Below, one piece after another: positions 41,686 to 50,925 of a DNA stretch of 64,000 nt; within the stretch, counting starts at the first letter, position 1; the number at the start of each line of letters is the position of its first letter. The stretch is from Novipirellula aureliae (GTDB lineage: Bacteria > Planctomycetota > Planctomycetia > Pirellulales > Pirellulaceae): contig NZ_SJPY01000004.1 of assembly GCF_007860185.1 (NCBI RefSeq), positions 62,001-126,000 on the forward strand, in the 5' to 3' direction. The notes under the pieces were generated by a model. The model made no database searches. It had not been told where the DNA came from and was given only the letters and a program-made list of their open reading frames with translations. Position numbers and translations under genes: made by a program.

Positions 41686-43941
41686 CTAGGTCGATGCCAA
41701 TTGGGCCGCAGGGTCAACCATCGTATTGTCCACTTCGATTCGATCCGCATCGCTGTCGCAGGTTTCGGCTTTCAACGTCGCGAACCACCACACGCAGATC
41801 GCTGCAATCATCACACTGCCGACGATCCAAAGCGGATGATAGGCAGGTCCTTCGTCGGTCATACGATACATGATCGCGGATCCACCCCAGCTACTTTCGG
41901 CAATCCGGCCCATAGAGACTGATAAAGCATTGTTCGTGAAGTGCAGTAGGATGCATGGCAACACCGAACCTGTTTTTAGAGCGATACCGCCGAGCAGTAG
42001 ACCCATGAAGGTTGCGGCAATCGATTGCTGAAGCACGCCATGCGATAAGCCGAACATAACCGACGTCAGAATAATCGCTCGCAACGCGCCCTTTTCGCGA
42101 TTGAGCCCAGCAAAGATGAAGCCGCGAAACGCCAGCTCTTCACAAATCGCTGGTAAGACAGCCATCAGAAATAGGACCGACAGCCATGGTGCAGAAGCAA
42201 TCTGCTGAGCGAACGGTTCGATCGCAGCAGAGGCTTGTTCGCTAACCGGATACATGTAGCTAATCCATGATGCCAATTCGACGTAGAGAGGATGCAATGC
42301 GATCCCCAGAAGTACGGCTAACGGCAAAGTCGGCCAATGAGGCATTCGAAGACGAAGACTTGTGCGAAGTGAGGTCGTTAAGACAACCGCCATCAATAGG
42401 GTCGGTGCCAAAATCAATCCGATTTGTGGCATCATGACGAGTTTGGCGATGCCTGGGAAATCGCTAGGCATTTCCGTGACAGCAAGTTTACCGAAGAATA
42501 ACGCGACCAGAATGATCGCTCCACATACGGCGGCTTGGGCAGGCGTCGCAGCGGTTTGTCGGTCTCGCCACAAATGGCGTACCCAGCGGCGAAGTTCCCA
42601 GCTATCGTCACCACCAAACAGTACCGATTCGCTTTCAAATTGCCGATGTGCCCACTTTGCGGCCATGTACAAACAGGCTGCGGTTACCGATGCAACGATT
42701 GGCAAATGGATGAGTGCCACGCCGTATTGACCTTCCACCAAGGCTCGGACCATCAAGAACATTCCGGTTACTGGAATCAAGCTCGTGCCAACCGATAATG
42801 TCGTACCCGGCAGCATCGGTAACATCACCAATGGGAGTGTCACCATCATCAGCGGCATCAAGTAGTATTGGCCCTCTTTACTACTGCGTGCCATCGCAGC
42901 AACAGCAAGCGCCAAAGCGCTAAAGAGTGCTGACAAGGGAACGAGTGCGACTAGCAACCAAAGCATGGGGATCAGCGGCGGCGCTCCGATCGAGCTGCCG
43001 ACGCCCCCGACACCGATTTGATGAAACACGAGCGAGCTGGTGACAAGCATACTCCCTGCGTTCAGGATTGCCGTCATCATGCTAAACGTGGTCACGGTCG
43101 CCAACTTGCCAAGTACGATTTCGGAACGCAGGGCAGGTGAGCAAAGCAATGTTTCGAGCGTACCACGCTCTTTTTCGCCCGCGACCAGGTCGATTGCCGG
43201 ATAAAACGCACCGGTCATCGCCCAGATCAACATGATGAACGGCAATAGTTTGCTCCATAAAGCCGCCTCGCGTGTTCGCAGGGGGGCAACATCAATATCC
43301 GAGAGTCGGAAGGGTGCGAGCGCATCGATGTCGATTCCCGAACGAGCCAAACGATCACGCATCCAATCTTTTCGCCATTGCTCAAGCACACTGATGACGC
43401 GTACGCGCGCGACCATCGATTGATCGGATGCGACATTGTAGAGCAAGCGTATCGACGCCTCATCGTTCGTTGTGCGCTCGTTTGCGTTGGCGAATTTTGG
43501 AGGAATCATGACGACACAATCAAAAATCCCTGACTCGACCCAATCGTTGGCGCGATTTTCAACCGCAGTCGTTCGTTCGATCTCGCTCCAAGGATAGGTG
43601 ATGACTTTCATCGGTTGATGCTCCTCCGGCACCGCCGGCACGAAGCCCTCTTCGCCGATCAGTGGAGGTGCATTCCGCAAATGCTCGGTCCCGATCACAC
43701 AAACACTGGTCGGATGCTGCTGAGTAAATTGAGCGATTTGCAGGAGTAGCGAACCGACGATTGGGTACAGCAAAATCGGCAGCACGGCGATCGTAAAGAG
43801 TGTCCGGCGATCTCGTAGTTGGTCGCGCATTTCACGCATGTAGATCAAACCGACAGCGGACAACCTTGGCTGGCCTGCCTTTTTCGCCGCCCGACGTTTT
43901 TGCTCGGACGTTTGGGGCTCGCTCGTTTTCCAATATCTCAT
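41686..43941 (-). CDS. ABC-2 permease fused to CPBP intramembrane protease
   Basis: A 751-residue membrane protein of two parts. Residues 1-440 are a NatB-like ABC-2 permease with a large outside loop between helix 1 ([20 protein letters not shown]) and helix 2 ([20 protein letters not shown]), and the loop [20 protein letters not shown] common to the family. Residues about 470-750 form a CPBP (CAAX/Rce1-like) protease with [15 protein letters not shown] (Glu601-Glu602, Arg606), His634 in FGLSHG and His667 in LLHFTNN, the expected active-site set. Fusion puts export and cleavage in one chain. The ATPase gene ends in the ATG overlap at 43938-43941. The substrate is unknown; peptides or lipoproteins are likely. 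Confidence 0.88.
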   Translation of the reverse strand: MRYWKTSEPQTSEQKRRAAKKAGQPRLSAVGLIYMREMRDQLRDRRTLFTIAVLPILLYPIVGSLLLQIAQFTQQHPTSVCVIGTEHLRNAPPLIGEEGFVPAVPEEHQPMKVITYPWSEIERTTAVENRANDWVESGIFDCVVMIPPKFANANERTTNDEASIRLLYNVASDQSMVARVRVISVLEQWRKDWMRDRLARSGIDIDALAPFRLSDIDVAPLRTREAALWSKLLPFIMLIWAMTGAFYPAIDLVAGEKERGTLETLLCSPALRSEIVLGKLATVTTFSMMTAILNAGSMLVTSSLVFHQIGVGGVGSSIGAPPLIPMLWLLVALVPLSALFSALALAVAAMARSSKEGQYYLMPLMMVTLPLVMLPMLPGTTLSVGTSLIPVTGMFLMVRALVEGQYGVALIHLPIVASVTAACLYMAAKWAHRQFESESVLFGGDDSWELRRWVRHLWRDRQTAATPAQAAVCGAIILVALFFGKLAVTEMPSDFPGIAKLVMMPQIGLILAPTLLMAVVLTTSLRTSLRLRMPHWPTLPLAVLLGIALHPLYVELASWISYMYPVSEQASAAIEPFAQQIASAPWLSVLFLMAVLPAICEELAFRGFIFAGLNREKGALRAIILTSVMFGLSHGVLQQSIAATFMGLLLGGIALKTGSVLPCILLHFTNNALSVSMGRIAESSWGGSAIMYRMTDEGPAYHPLWIVGSVMIAAICVWWFATLKAETCDSDADRIEVDNTMVDPAAQLAST

Positions 43942-44729
43942 TCGCCCGCTCCTGTGCTCAACAAACCTGTATCCAATTGATCAATTTCCGCCCGTTCATG
44001 CTGGCTAAGCAGTCCAAAAAATAGTTCTTCAAAATCTTCTTGTCCGTGCCGGTTTCGTAAGGTCTCGAGCGTGCCGCTGTCTAGGATCTTCCCTCGGTGC
44101 ATGATCGCGATGCGGTCGCAAAGTCGTTCCACTTCGCTCATAATGTGAGTCGAGAAAATCAGACATTTGCCACAGTCCCGCAGGTCGCGAATCACGGTAA
44201 GCAAGTTGCGTGCGACCAAGACGTCGAGACCAAGGGTTGCTTCGTCAAATACCAGGACGGGAGGATCATGGACCAAGGCTCTGGCAATCGAGACCTTTTG
44301 TTTCATCCCTGTCGACATTTTTCCGCCCGGTACGTCACGGAAATCATTCATCCTGAGTTGGGTGAATAATCTTTCGAGCCGATCTCTTAGATGAGCGGGC
44401 TCCATACCATGAAGGCGACCGAAGTATTCAGCCATTTCCCAAGCGGTCATTCGGTCATACATCGCGGTGTTGTTACTGACAAAACCGATTCGTCGCCGAA
44501 CTTCCGCAGGATCGATTTCAACGTCATAACCCGCAACGTTGGCGATCCCCGAACTTGGCCGCAGCACGGTGCTTAGAATTCGCAAAACCGTCGTCTTCCC
44601 AGCCCCGTTGGGGCCAAGTAGCCCAAAGATTTCGCCTGGAGCGACAGTGAAGGAAACGCCGTCGACGGCTGCAAACGTGCCCCGGTGCAAGTCTTCATAA
44701 AGCTTGCTCAAATGCTGGACTTGAATCAT
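43938..44729 (-). CDS. ABC transporter ATP-binding protein (NatA-like)
   Basis: A protein of 263 residues (268 from ATG 44744) paired with the permease-protease downstream, with a four-base overlap. Walker A is [15 protein letters not shown], the signature [15 protein letters not shown], Walker [14 protein letters not shown], and the switch His is in [16 protein letters not shown]. The end of the protein has a long linker ([20 protein letters not shown]) typical of NatA-type proteins. The start at 44729 fits the family N-terminus [11 protein letters not shown]; 44744 is an alternative. ATP hydrolysis would drive export through the fused permease. The hairpin repeats at 44766-44867 lie just upstream of it. 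Confidence 0.88.
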   Translation of the reverse strand: MIQVQHLSKLYEDLHRGTFAAVDGVSFTVAPGEIFGLLGPNGAGKTTVLRILSTVLRPSSGIANVAGYDVEIDPAEVRRRIGFVSNNTAMYDRMTAWEMAEYFGRLHGMEPAHLRDRLERLFTQLRMNDFRDVPGGKMSTGMKQKVSIARALVHDPPVLVFDEATLGLDVLVARNLLTVIRDLRDCGKCLIFSTHIMSEVERLCDRIAIMHRGKILDSGTLETLRNRHGQEDFEELFFGLLSQHERAEIDQLDTGLLSTGAGE

Positions 44730-44765
44730 ATTAGGGCATTCCATCGATCAAACAGGTTCGTTAAT

Positions 44766-44867
44766 TAGTAGCCGCGTCTCTCCGAGACGCGAAGTGCCTC
44801 GGGCATCTCGCGAGATATCTCGCGAGACGCAGAGTACCGATCGCGTCTCGGAGAGACGCGGCTACTA
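44766..44867. repeat. 26-bp inverted pair of dispersed hairpins around a 22-bp palindrome
   Basis: Positions 44766-44791 and 44842-44867 are exact inverted copies of 26 bp, each itself a hairpin with core GCGTCTC-TCC-GAGACGC next to TAGTAGCC. Between them lies a perfect 22-bp palindrome at 44806-44827, formed by TCTCGCGAGA-TA-TCTCGCGAGA. The whole can fold as a cruciform or a long stem. The core is the same family as 1165-1328 and 9768-9937. It separates homoserine dehydrogenase from the NatA-like gene. Confidence 0.9.
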
Positions 44868-44946
44868 AACCTAGCCCCATCTTAGCTGCAACAAAAACGG
44901 CCAGTTGAAAAAGCAGCTCATCGGTGGAACGATTCTTGCCCGAAGG

Positions 44947-46254
44947 TCAAACCTTCACTCTAAGCCGTACAACCGGACCCGAAATCGCCGGCAATGCCTC
45001 AATTTCATCCGCGGCACGACGCGCCGCTCCAGCTGGAGTGGCGTGGGTCATAATCACAAGCGGGACCCGATTCGCCGTCGTCGCTCCGTCCTCACTTTCG
45101 TGCTGGATGACCGAAGCGATCGAGATTTTATGTTTAGCCAAGACGGCGGTGATCGCCGAAAGTGTCCCTGGATGGTTCGCAACACTCAAGCGGAAATAGA
45201 ATCGCTCGACGATCGTGTCAGCATCGCGAAGTTTAACTCGCGGCGGTTGGTCAATCGAGAAATACTCCAAAGTTTGAAACGTCAATCGCGTTCGACCGAC
45301 CGCGGTATCGATCAGGTCCGCGGCTACCGCCGAAGCGGTTGGCATTTGGCCCGCACCAAGTCCATGAAAGAAAACCGGCCCGACAGCATCACCGATCACG
45401 CGAATCGCATTAAACGCATCACGCACCTCGGCTAGCGGCGTGCCAATACGAACCAAGGTAGGACCTACGGATAATTCGAGGCCATCATCCGCCAATCGGG
45501 CGTTGGCGATAAGTTTGATACGATAACCCAGTTGACGAGCGTATCGCAGATCATCGGGATCAAGCCGATCGATGCCGTCTTTTGGTATGTCAGACCAAAC
45601 CACCGTCGCACCGAAGGCCAGGTGAGACAGAATCGCTAATTTTTGGGCTGCATCGGTGCCGTCAACATCCATCGTAGGATCGGCTTCGGCATAGCCCAGT
45701 TCTTGGGCTTGGCGGACAACGTCGTCATAAGAGCTGCCCTTTTCGTCCATTTGAGTGACAATAAAGTTACTCGTCCCATTGAGAATGCCCTCGAGTGACA
45801 AAATTTGGTTTGCGGACAGGCATTGGCTAATGTTGGCGATGATCGGAATCCCGCCTGCGACGGCAGCCTCAAAGGCGATGCTGCGGCCCAGTTCACGAGC
45901 TCGCGTGAACAGCTCGGCCCCGTGCTCGGCCAAAAGTGCCTTATTAGCCGTGACGATGTCCTTGCCCGCTTCGAGAAGTTGTAGCATGATCGTCCGAGCA
46001 GGCTCGAGACCGCCTATCAGTTGGGCGACGACTTCGATTTCAGGATCGTTGATGACGTCCGAGAGTGATTCGGTGAGGACGCCCGCGGGCAGATCGACAT
46101 CGCGTTTTTTCGACAAATCACGAACGACCGCTTTCTTCAGCCACAGTGTCTGCCCGGCGTGGCGCGCCGTGCGATCACCATGATCCAACAGTAAACGAGC
46201 AACGCCTGCACCGACGGTGCCCAGCCCAACAATAGCTATATTTGTTTTTTCCAT
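44947..46254 (-). CDS. hom: Homoserine dehydrogenase
   Basis: A 435-residue enzyme that reduces aspartate semialdehyde to homoserine for threonine and methionine synthesis. NAD(P)-binding GLGTVGAGVARLLLDHG lies at 11-27. The substrate region is marked by VTANKALLAEHGAEL, EAAVAGGIPIIANIS, GILNGTSNFIVTQM, and AEADPTMDVDGTDAAQKLAI with the catalytic Asp and Lys. Residues about 350-430 form an ACT domain (YFRLSVANHPGTLSAITAVL, IASVIQHESEDG), which usually carries feedback inhibition by threonine. Length is normal. Upstream lies an 890-bp region with the hairpin array at 46301-47017, so control by that structure is possible but unproven. Confidence 0.95.
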   Translation of the reverse strand: MEKTNIAIVGLGTVGAGVARLLLDHGDRTARHAGQTLWLKKAVVRDLSKKRDVDLPAGVLTESLSDVINDPEIEVVAQLIGGLEPARTIMLQLLEAGKDIVTANKALLAEHGAELFTRARELGRSIAFEAAVAGGIPIIANISQCLSANQILSLEGILNGTSNFIVTQMDEKGSSYDDVVRQAQELGYAEADPTMDVDGTDAAQKLAILSHLAFGATVVWSDIPKDGIDRLDPDDLRYARQLGYRIKLIANARLADDGLELSVGPTLVRIGTPLAEVRDAFNAIRVIGDAVGPVFFHGLGAGQMPTASAVAADLIDTAVGRTRLTFQTLEYFSIDQPPRVKLRDADTIVERFYFRLSVANHPGTLSAITAVLAKHKISIASVIQHESEDGATTANRVPLVIMTHATPAGAARRAADEIEALPAISGPVVRLRVKV

Positions 46255-46300
46255 AGGGGAATAATAGTCGCTAGAAGGATCAGTTGCGAGAGGTCAGGTC

Positions 46301-46680
46301 GTAGCCCAGGCTTCTAGCCTGGGACCCAATACTATCCCAAGCTGTAGCCCAGGCTTCTAGCCTGGGACCAGCACTATCCCAGGCTGTAGCCCAGGCTTCT
46401 AGCCTGGGACCAGTACTATCCCAAGCTGTAGCCCAGGCTTCTAGCCTGGGACCAGCACTATCCCAGGCTGTAGCCTAGGCTTCTAGCCTGGGACCAGCAC
46501 TATCCCAAGCTGTAGCCTAGGCTTCTAGCCTGGGACCAGCACTATCCCAAGCTGTAGCCCAGGCTTCTAGCCTGGGACCAGCAACTATCCCAGGCTGTAG
46601 CCTAGGCTTCTAGCCTGGGACCAGCAACTATCCCAGGCTGTAGCCTAGGCTTCTAGCCTGGGACCAGCACTATCCCAGGC
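46301..46680. repeat. Hairpin array, block 1: nine 42-43-bp units
   Basis: Nine head-to-tail units begin GTAGCCCAGGCTTCTAGCCT and end with GGGACCAGCACTATCCCARG followed by CT. Each contains the hairpin CCCAGGCT-TCT-AGCCTGGG (often CCTAGGCT in the left arm) and a second weaker pair between GGGA and TCCC. Units differ by a few bases, with coordinated changes that keep the stem or accept G-T pairs. The array lies directly upstream of hom. Confidence 0.92.
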
Positions 46681-47017
46681 TGGAAGCCTAGGCCACACAA
46701 AAGCCAAGACTTCTGGCCTGGGACCAGCACTATCCCAGGCTGGAAGCCTAGGCCACACAAAAGCCCAGGCTTCTGGCCTGGGACCAGCACTATCCCAGGC
46801 TGGAAGCCTAGGCCACACAAAAGCCTAGGCTTCTGGCCTGGGACCAGCAACTATCCCAGGCTGGAAGCCTAGGCCACACAAAAGCCTAGGCTTCTGGCCT
46901 GGGACCAGCACTATCCCAGGCTGGAAGCCTAGGCCACACAAAGGCCTAGACTTCTGGCCTGGGACCAGCACTATCCCAGGCTGGAAGCCTAGGCCACACA
47001 AAGGCCTAGGCCACACA
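46681..47017. repeat. Hairpin array, block 2: about five 60-61-bp units
   Basis: Five units and a partial sixth of GGAAGCCTAGGCCACACAAA followed by the same hairpin (AGGCTTCTGGCCTGGGACCA) and CTATCCCAGGCT. They match block 1 but with an added GGAAGCCTAGGCCACACAAA segment, which also is partly palindromic (GCCTAGGC). So the array has grown from two related unit types that switch at 46681. Confidence 0.92.
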
Positions 47018-47018
47018 C

Positions 47019-47055
47019 AAAAAAAAGGGCGTGAAGGAAATTCCTTCACGCCCTT
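47019..47055 (-). terminator. Rho-independent terminator of the second BBP7 gene
   Basis: On the minus strand AAGGGCGTGAAGGAA pairs perfectly with TTCCTTCACGCCCTT over a single central base (realistically a 3-5-base loop), and eight T follow. It is about 90 bp after the stop of the leftward BBP7 gene. It is the clearest intrinsic terminator in the window. Confidence 0.88.
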
Positions 47056-47143
47056 CTTGGGGTTTGACTCATCTAGCGGACTCCGGTGCGGTGTTCCGGA
47101 CCAAAGTCATCTTTGCCGGAGCCGCTGGGCCAATTTCCAACTC

Positions 47144-48598
47144 TTAGAGACTGATAACGAGTCCCAAGTCAATTCCTTGGACCCAGAGGCTCGAATCATT
47201 AAACTGGAACGCTGGGCTGCCGAAGGGGCCGCCGGTGCTATTGGTCGTCCCGTCAAAGGTTGGGTTCACGTAGTCACCCGTCAATGCCACGTTGTCGAAG
47301 TACAGGAACGAGTAGCCGACCGTGAAGGCGATATTTTCGCGGAACTGGTAACCAAGCTTGAAGTTGGCTTCGGGGACAAAGGCGAAGACATCACGCTCAT
47401 ATACCCCTTGATTGTCCAGTGCCAACGCCCCGCCTGGCAAGACTGGTGGGTTGGTACCAACAGGACCGAACTGGGACGAGCCAGCGATATTGACGCGTTG
47501 GTTCATGTTACCCAAGTGAACTTTGGTTAGCGAACGGACGATCCAACGACCACGAGTCGCACTCAATTCAAAACCAAGTTGCCCTCCATCGAAACGATTT
47601 TCGGTTTCAAACAAGTCGTTAAATCGTGTCTCGTCACCTGTGTCTCGATTGAGCGAACGGCTGGTCATGCGAAGTTCGTCGTCGATGCTTAGGTGAGTGT
47701 AGCCACCGATTAGTTCTAGCTTGTGCGTGCTGCAGCTACCCAAGTTGATACGTGCGTAGGCTTCGGCACCGAACAGGTTTAAGTCGCTTTCTGCTTGAAC
47801 GGAACCGGTGAAGTTTGCACCCGATGCATTGTCCGCAGCAATCAGCAGTGAGTTCTCTGCACTCGTGTTGGTATCAAAGAAAGGGCGGCCAATGGTTTCA
47901 CTTGTACCGTCTCCGCTGTTCGCATAGGAATCACTATTTTCATCCATGATCCAGAATCGACCGCCGACACCGACGTTCTTGGTAATGTACTTACCGTAAT
48001 CGCCGCGGAATCCGACCGACATGTCGCCTTCGATATCGTCACCGAACACGGTTGTTGGAGTCGTCAAGGTCGGCAAAACGCCGGGGGCATTGGTCGTGAC
48101 CAAAGCAGGCATGTTGCGATCAGGAGCGAACCACATGAGGAACTCGGTGGTTGCCCAGGTGTTGCTACCGCAGCCGAAAATTTTGCCGATTCCCAAGGAA
48201 CCGCCACCGCAGCTGTCGCAGCCACCATCACAGCCACCGTCACAGTGGCTACCATGCGGTTGGTAGGAGCTGCGATTCGGGGAAACCATGTTCATTGTTT
48301 TGCGGAGCATTTGTCCGTCCAGGAATGCAACCGGTTGCAACGCTTCGGGGGTAACCGGAGCGAAGTTTTCGGCAGCAGCCGGCTGGTCGTCATAGCCATA
48401 ATCATTTTCAGCTTGGTCGCCCTGAGCGTGTGCGACGGGTGCCACCTGCTCTTGGTAAGTCGCTTCATCAGCGAAGTAGGCGTCTTCGTCGTAACCTGGT
48501 AGGTCGCCAACGCTCGTTACACCCTGTTGAGCAAAGCTCACGTTTGAGGCAGACAGCAAGACGGCTGCCAGGGTAATGCCACGCATATTCATTTTCAT
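47144..48598 (-). CDS. Second BBP7-type outer-membrane beta-barrel protein
   Basis: A 484-residue exported protein paralogous to that at 18612-20219. Signal peptide at 1-24 (RGITLAAVLLSASNVSFAQQ), then an acidic, Tyr/Ala-rich linker, then a Gly/Cys/Asp-rich segment (CDGGCDGGCDSCGGG) and the barrel from about 150: TTEFLMWFAPDRNMPALVTT, SVGFRGDYGKYITKNVGVGG, RSLTKVHLGNMNQRVNIAGS, NIAFTVGYSFLYFDNVALTG, and the final strand LWVQGIDLGLVISL. The ATG at 48598 was chosen since it directly precedes the signal peptide; 48625 is the open-frame limit. A terminator follows at 47019-47055. It is divergent from the SecA-like gene. The function is unknown, perhaps a porin. Confidence 0.82.
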   Translation of the reverse strand: MKMNMRGITLAAVLLSASNVSFAQQGVTSVGDLPGYDEDAYFADEATYQEQVAPVAHAQGDQAENDYGYDDQPAAAENFAPVTPEALQPVAFLDGQMLRKTMNMVSPNRSSYQPHGSHCDGGCDGGCDSCGGGSLGIGKIFGCGSNTWATTEFLMWFAPDRNMPALVTTNAPGVLPTLTTPTTVFGDDIEGDMSVGFRGDYGKYITKNVGVGGRFWIMDENSDSYANSGDGTSETIGRPFFDTNTSAENSLLIAADNASGANFTGSVQAESDLNLFGAEAYARINLGSCSTHKLELIGGYTHLSIDDELRMTSRSLNRDTGDETRFNDLFETENRFDGGQLGFELSATRGRWIVRSLTKVHLGNMNQRVNIAGSSQFGPVGTNPPVLPGGALALDNQGVYERDVFAFVPEANFKLGYQFRENIAFTVGYSFLYFDNVALTGDYVNPTFDGTTNSTGGPFGSPAFQFNDSSLWVQGIDLGLVISL

Positions 48599-48768
48599 TA
48601 GAAATCTCGTACAGTCCGGGAACACAGGATTGACTGGTATAACTCAATCGACTGAACTGACCGTCAGATGTAGCACCGCCGGAACTCCAGGAACACTCCG
48701 CCTAAGCTGCCTAGTTTGAAACAAAATGCGGTCAATGTTTATCTAGCATTCCTGGATTAAATGTTAGA

Positions 48769-50925
48769 ATGAATGTTTCACGCGAATTAGCGGTGCGATT
48801 GGGCCGAACAAGCAACGATATGACCGAAAAAAAACACGAAGAAACTGCGATTTCCACCGGCGAACAGGATGGGGGATCGGAATTACCATCCAATCCAAAG
48901 TCCGAAGCGTCTAAACCGAAGGTTGTCGAAGGGGAGCTACTCGGGGCACCGGGGACGAGCGATCGACATATCGGCGGCACCCATAAGGCTCTCTCGCCGT
49001 TTTCGCGGCAAGGGATCAGCCCGCGCATGATCCGTTGGCGGCGCAAGCTAAATCAAATCAATGAACTCGAGCCGATGCTTAAGGCCGAGGACGATCAAAG
49101 TCTCCGCAAACGCTCCCTTGCGTTGCGTTACCGCGCGATGGCGGGTGAAAAGTTGGCAATGCTCCTCCCGGAAGCTTATGCGTTAGTGCGGGAAGCCGGA
49201 CGCCGAGCCTTATCGATGCGGCACTACGATGTCCAAATGATCGGTGGCATTGCACTCTTCGAAGGTTGTATTGCGGAGATGCAAACCGGAGAAGGAAAAA
49301 CACTGACCGCAACGCTGCCGTTGTATCTGCATTCACTCGTCGGCAAAGGAGCTCATTTGGCGACCGTCAATGACTACTTGGCCAAGCGGGATGCCGAGTG
49401 GATGCGAGTCCTCTACGAGAAGCTAGGGGTTAGCGTCGGGGTGATTCAAACGAGCGATGACCAAAAAGATCGGCGTCGATCGTACGCCTGTGCGGTGACC
49501 TACGGAACGGCCAAAGAGTTCGGCTTTGACTTCCTCCGCGACCGACTTTTGCTTCGTGCACAGAACCGCCTGCAAACGGAGATGCTCGGCGATGGAGGTG
49601 TTGGCTTTTCAGGCGGCGGTGACGAAATCGTGATGCGCGGAATGCACTTCTGTTTGGTGGATGAGGCCGACAGTATTCTGATTGACGAAGCCCGAACCCC
49701 GCTCATCATCGGCAGTATCGAAGATACCGTGCGTGACCAGATTGTCGAAACCTACCAGTGGGCATCCGAGCATGCGCCCGAATTCGAACTCGACGAGCAT
49801 TTCGAAATCGATAATGAAACGAAGCAATACGAATTGACCGCTCGAGGCCGACAAAAGGTCCGAGCGTTACCGAAGAGTGACCTCGTTCGCACAATGGGCT
49901 TGGTCGACTTGTACGAGTACATCGAACGTTCGGTGAAGGTTTACCGCGAATTTCTGCTCGATCGTCAGTACGTCGTCCGCCCCAATGAAAAGGGCGTGGA
50001 AGAAATCGTGATTGTCGATGAGTTCACCGGTCGCTTGGCAGAGGGACGCAAATGGCGTGATGGAATTCACCAAGCGATCGAAGCGAAGGAGAAGATTGAA
50101 ATCAGCGTGCCGACGGGTCAGGCGGCTCGAATCACCGTACAGGATCTATTCTTGCGTTACCCGCACTTGGCCGGTATGACCGGTACCGCGGCGACAAGTG
50201 CTCGCGAAATGCGAAAGATCTATCGCACTCCCGTTATTCGCGTCCCGACCAATCGTCCGCCACGTCGAGAGCGGATGCCCGATCGTGTGTTCGGGACAAT
50301 GCTGGCGAAGTACGAAGCCGTTGCCGATGAAGTACAAGAAATCAACAGGCAAGGCCGGCCCGTTCTGATCGGAACTCGGTCGATCGACAAGAGCGTGATC
50401 TTGTCCAAAATGCTGACCGAACGAAACATCGAACACGAAGTTCTCAACGCCAACAACGTCGCCAAGGAAGCTGAAATCGTTTCGGCGGCAGGGGCAAGAG
50501 CAAAGGTTACCGTCGCAACCAACATGGCTGGACGCGGTACAGACATAAAATTGTCGGATGACGTGGAGCGGATGGGCGGAATGCATGTGATTTGTACCGA
50601 ATTTCACGATGCCGCGCGAATCGACCGCCAATTGATCGGACGTTGTGGTCGGCAAGGTGACCGAGGCTCGTACCGTCAATACCTATCGCTTGATGACGAC
50701 ATTTTGAAGGGAGGGTTGGGGCCAGACAAAGCAGAGAAGTTGAAGTCCAAAGGAGAACTGCTCAAGGGATCTTCCGACAAATTGGCCAGCCTCTTTGTGA
50801 GGGCTCAACGCAAGGTCGAGCGAAAACACTTTCGCGACCGCATGGTGCTGATGCACCACGAAAAAGAACGCAAGAAAATGCAACGGGAAATCGGCCAGGA
50901 CCCCTACCTCGATACGCCCGATTAG
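48769..50925 (+). CDS. Short SecA-like ATPase
   Basis: A 718-residue member of the SecA family, the ATP-driven motor of protein export. After a polar N-terminal extension of about 70 residues come Walker A MQTGEGKTLTAT near 171-182, the DEAD-type LVDEADSILIDEARTPLIIG, the MTGTAATSAREM segment, ATNMAGRGTDIKLSDDVERM and LIGRCGRQGDRGSYRQYLSL. It ends about 75 residues after that last motif with a basic, Lys/Arg/Glu-rich helix. The usual helical wing and C-terminal zinc tail are absent, so it is shorter than housekeeping SecA (roughly 850-950 residues). It may be an accessory SecA (SecA2-like) or a remodeller. ATG 48769 is the open-frame limit; 48820 is an alternative. Confidence 0.85.
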   Translation: MNVSRELAVRLGRTSNDMTEKKHEETAISTGEQDGGSELPSNPKSEASKPKVVEGELLGAPGTSDRHIGGTHKALSPFSRQGISPRMIRWRRKLNQINELEPMLKAEDDQSLRKRSLALRYRAMAGEKLAMLLPEAYALVREAGRRALSMRHYDVQMIGGIALFEGCIAEMQTGEGKTLTATLPLYLHSLVGKGAHLATVNDYLAKRDAEWMRVLYEKLGVSVGVIQTSDDQKDRRRSYACAVTYGTAKEFGFDFLRDRLLLRAQNRLQTEMLGDGGVGFSGGGDEIVMRGMHFCLVDEADSILIDEARTPLIIGSIEDTVRDQIVETYQWASEHAPEFELDEHFEIDNETKQYELTARGRQKVRALPKSDLVRTMGLVDLYEYIERSVKVYREFLLDRQYVVRPNEKGVEEIVIVDEFTGRLAEGRKWRDGIHQAIEAKEKIEISVPTGQAARITVQDLFLRYPHLAGMTGTAATSAREMRKIYRTPVIRVPTNRPPRRERMPDRVFGTMLAKYEAVADEVQEINRQGRPVLIGTRSIDKSVILSKMLTERNIEHEVLNANNVAKEAEIVSAAGARAKVTVATNMAGRGTDIKLSDDVERMGGMHVICTEFHDAARIDRQLIGRCGRQGDRGSYRQYLSLDDDILKGGLGPDKAEKLKSKGELLKGSSDKLASLFVRAQRKVERKHFRDRMVLMHHEKERKKMQREIGQDPYLDTPD

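Larger units (their letters stand above)
46255..47143. other. Long intergenic region dominated by the hairpin array
   Basis: About 890 bp between hom (leftward) and the end of the second BBP7 gene (leftward). It holds the hairpin array at 46301-47017 and the terminator at 47019-47055. Minus-strand open frames here (MLVPGQKPRLLCGLGFQPGI and similar) are translations of the repeat and are not regarded as genes. Confidence 0.7.

Noticed and set aside
46301-47017. CRISPR array
   Set aside because: Repeats run head to tail without unique spacers, each unit is itself a hairpin, and no cas genes are in the window.
46653-47049. Minus-strand frames with GQKPRLLCGLGFQPGIVLVP repeats
   Set aside because: They follow the hairpin array and change with it. 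No start signal or gene-like flank exists, and the DNA is symmetric and noncoding in character.
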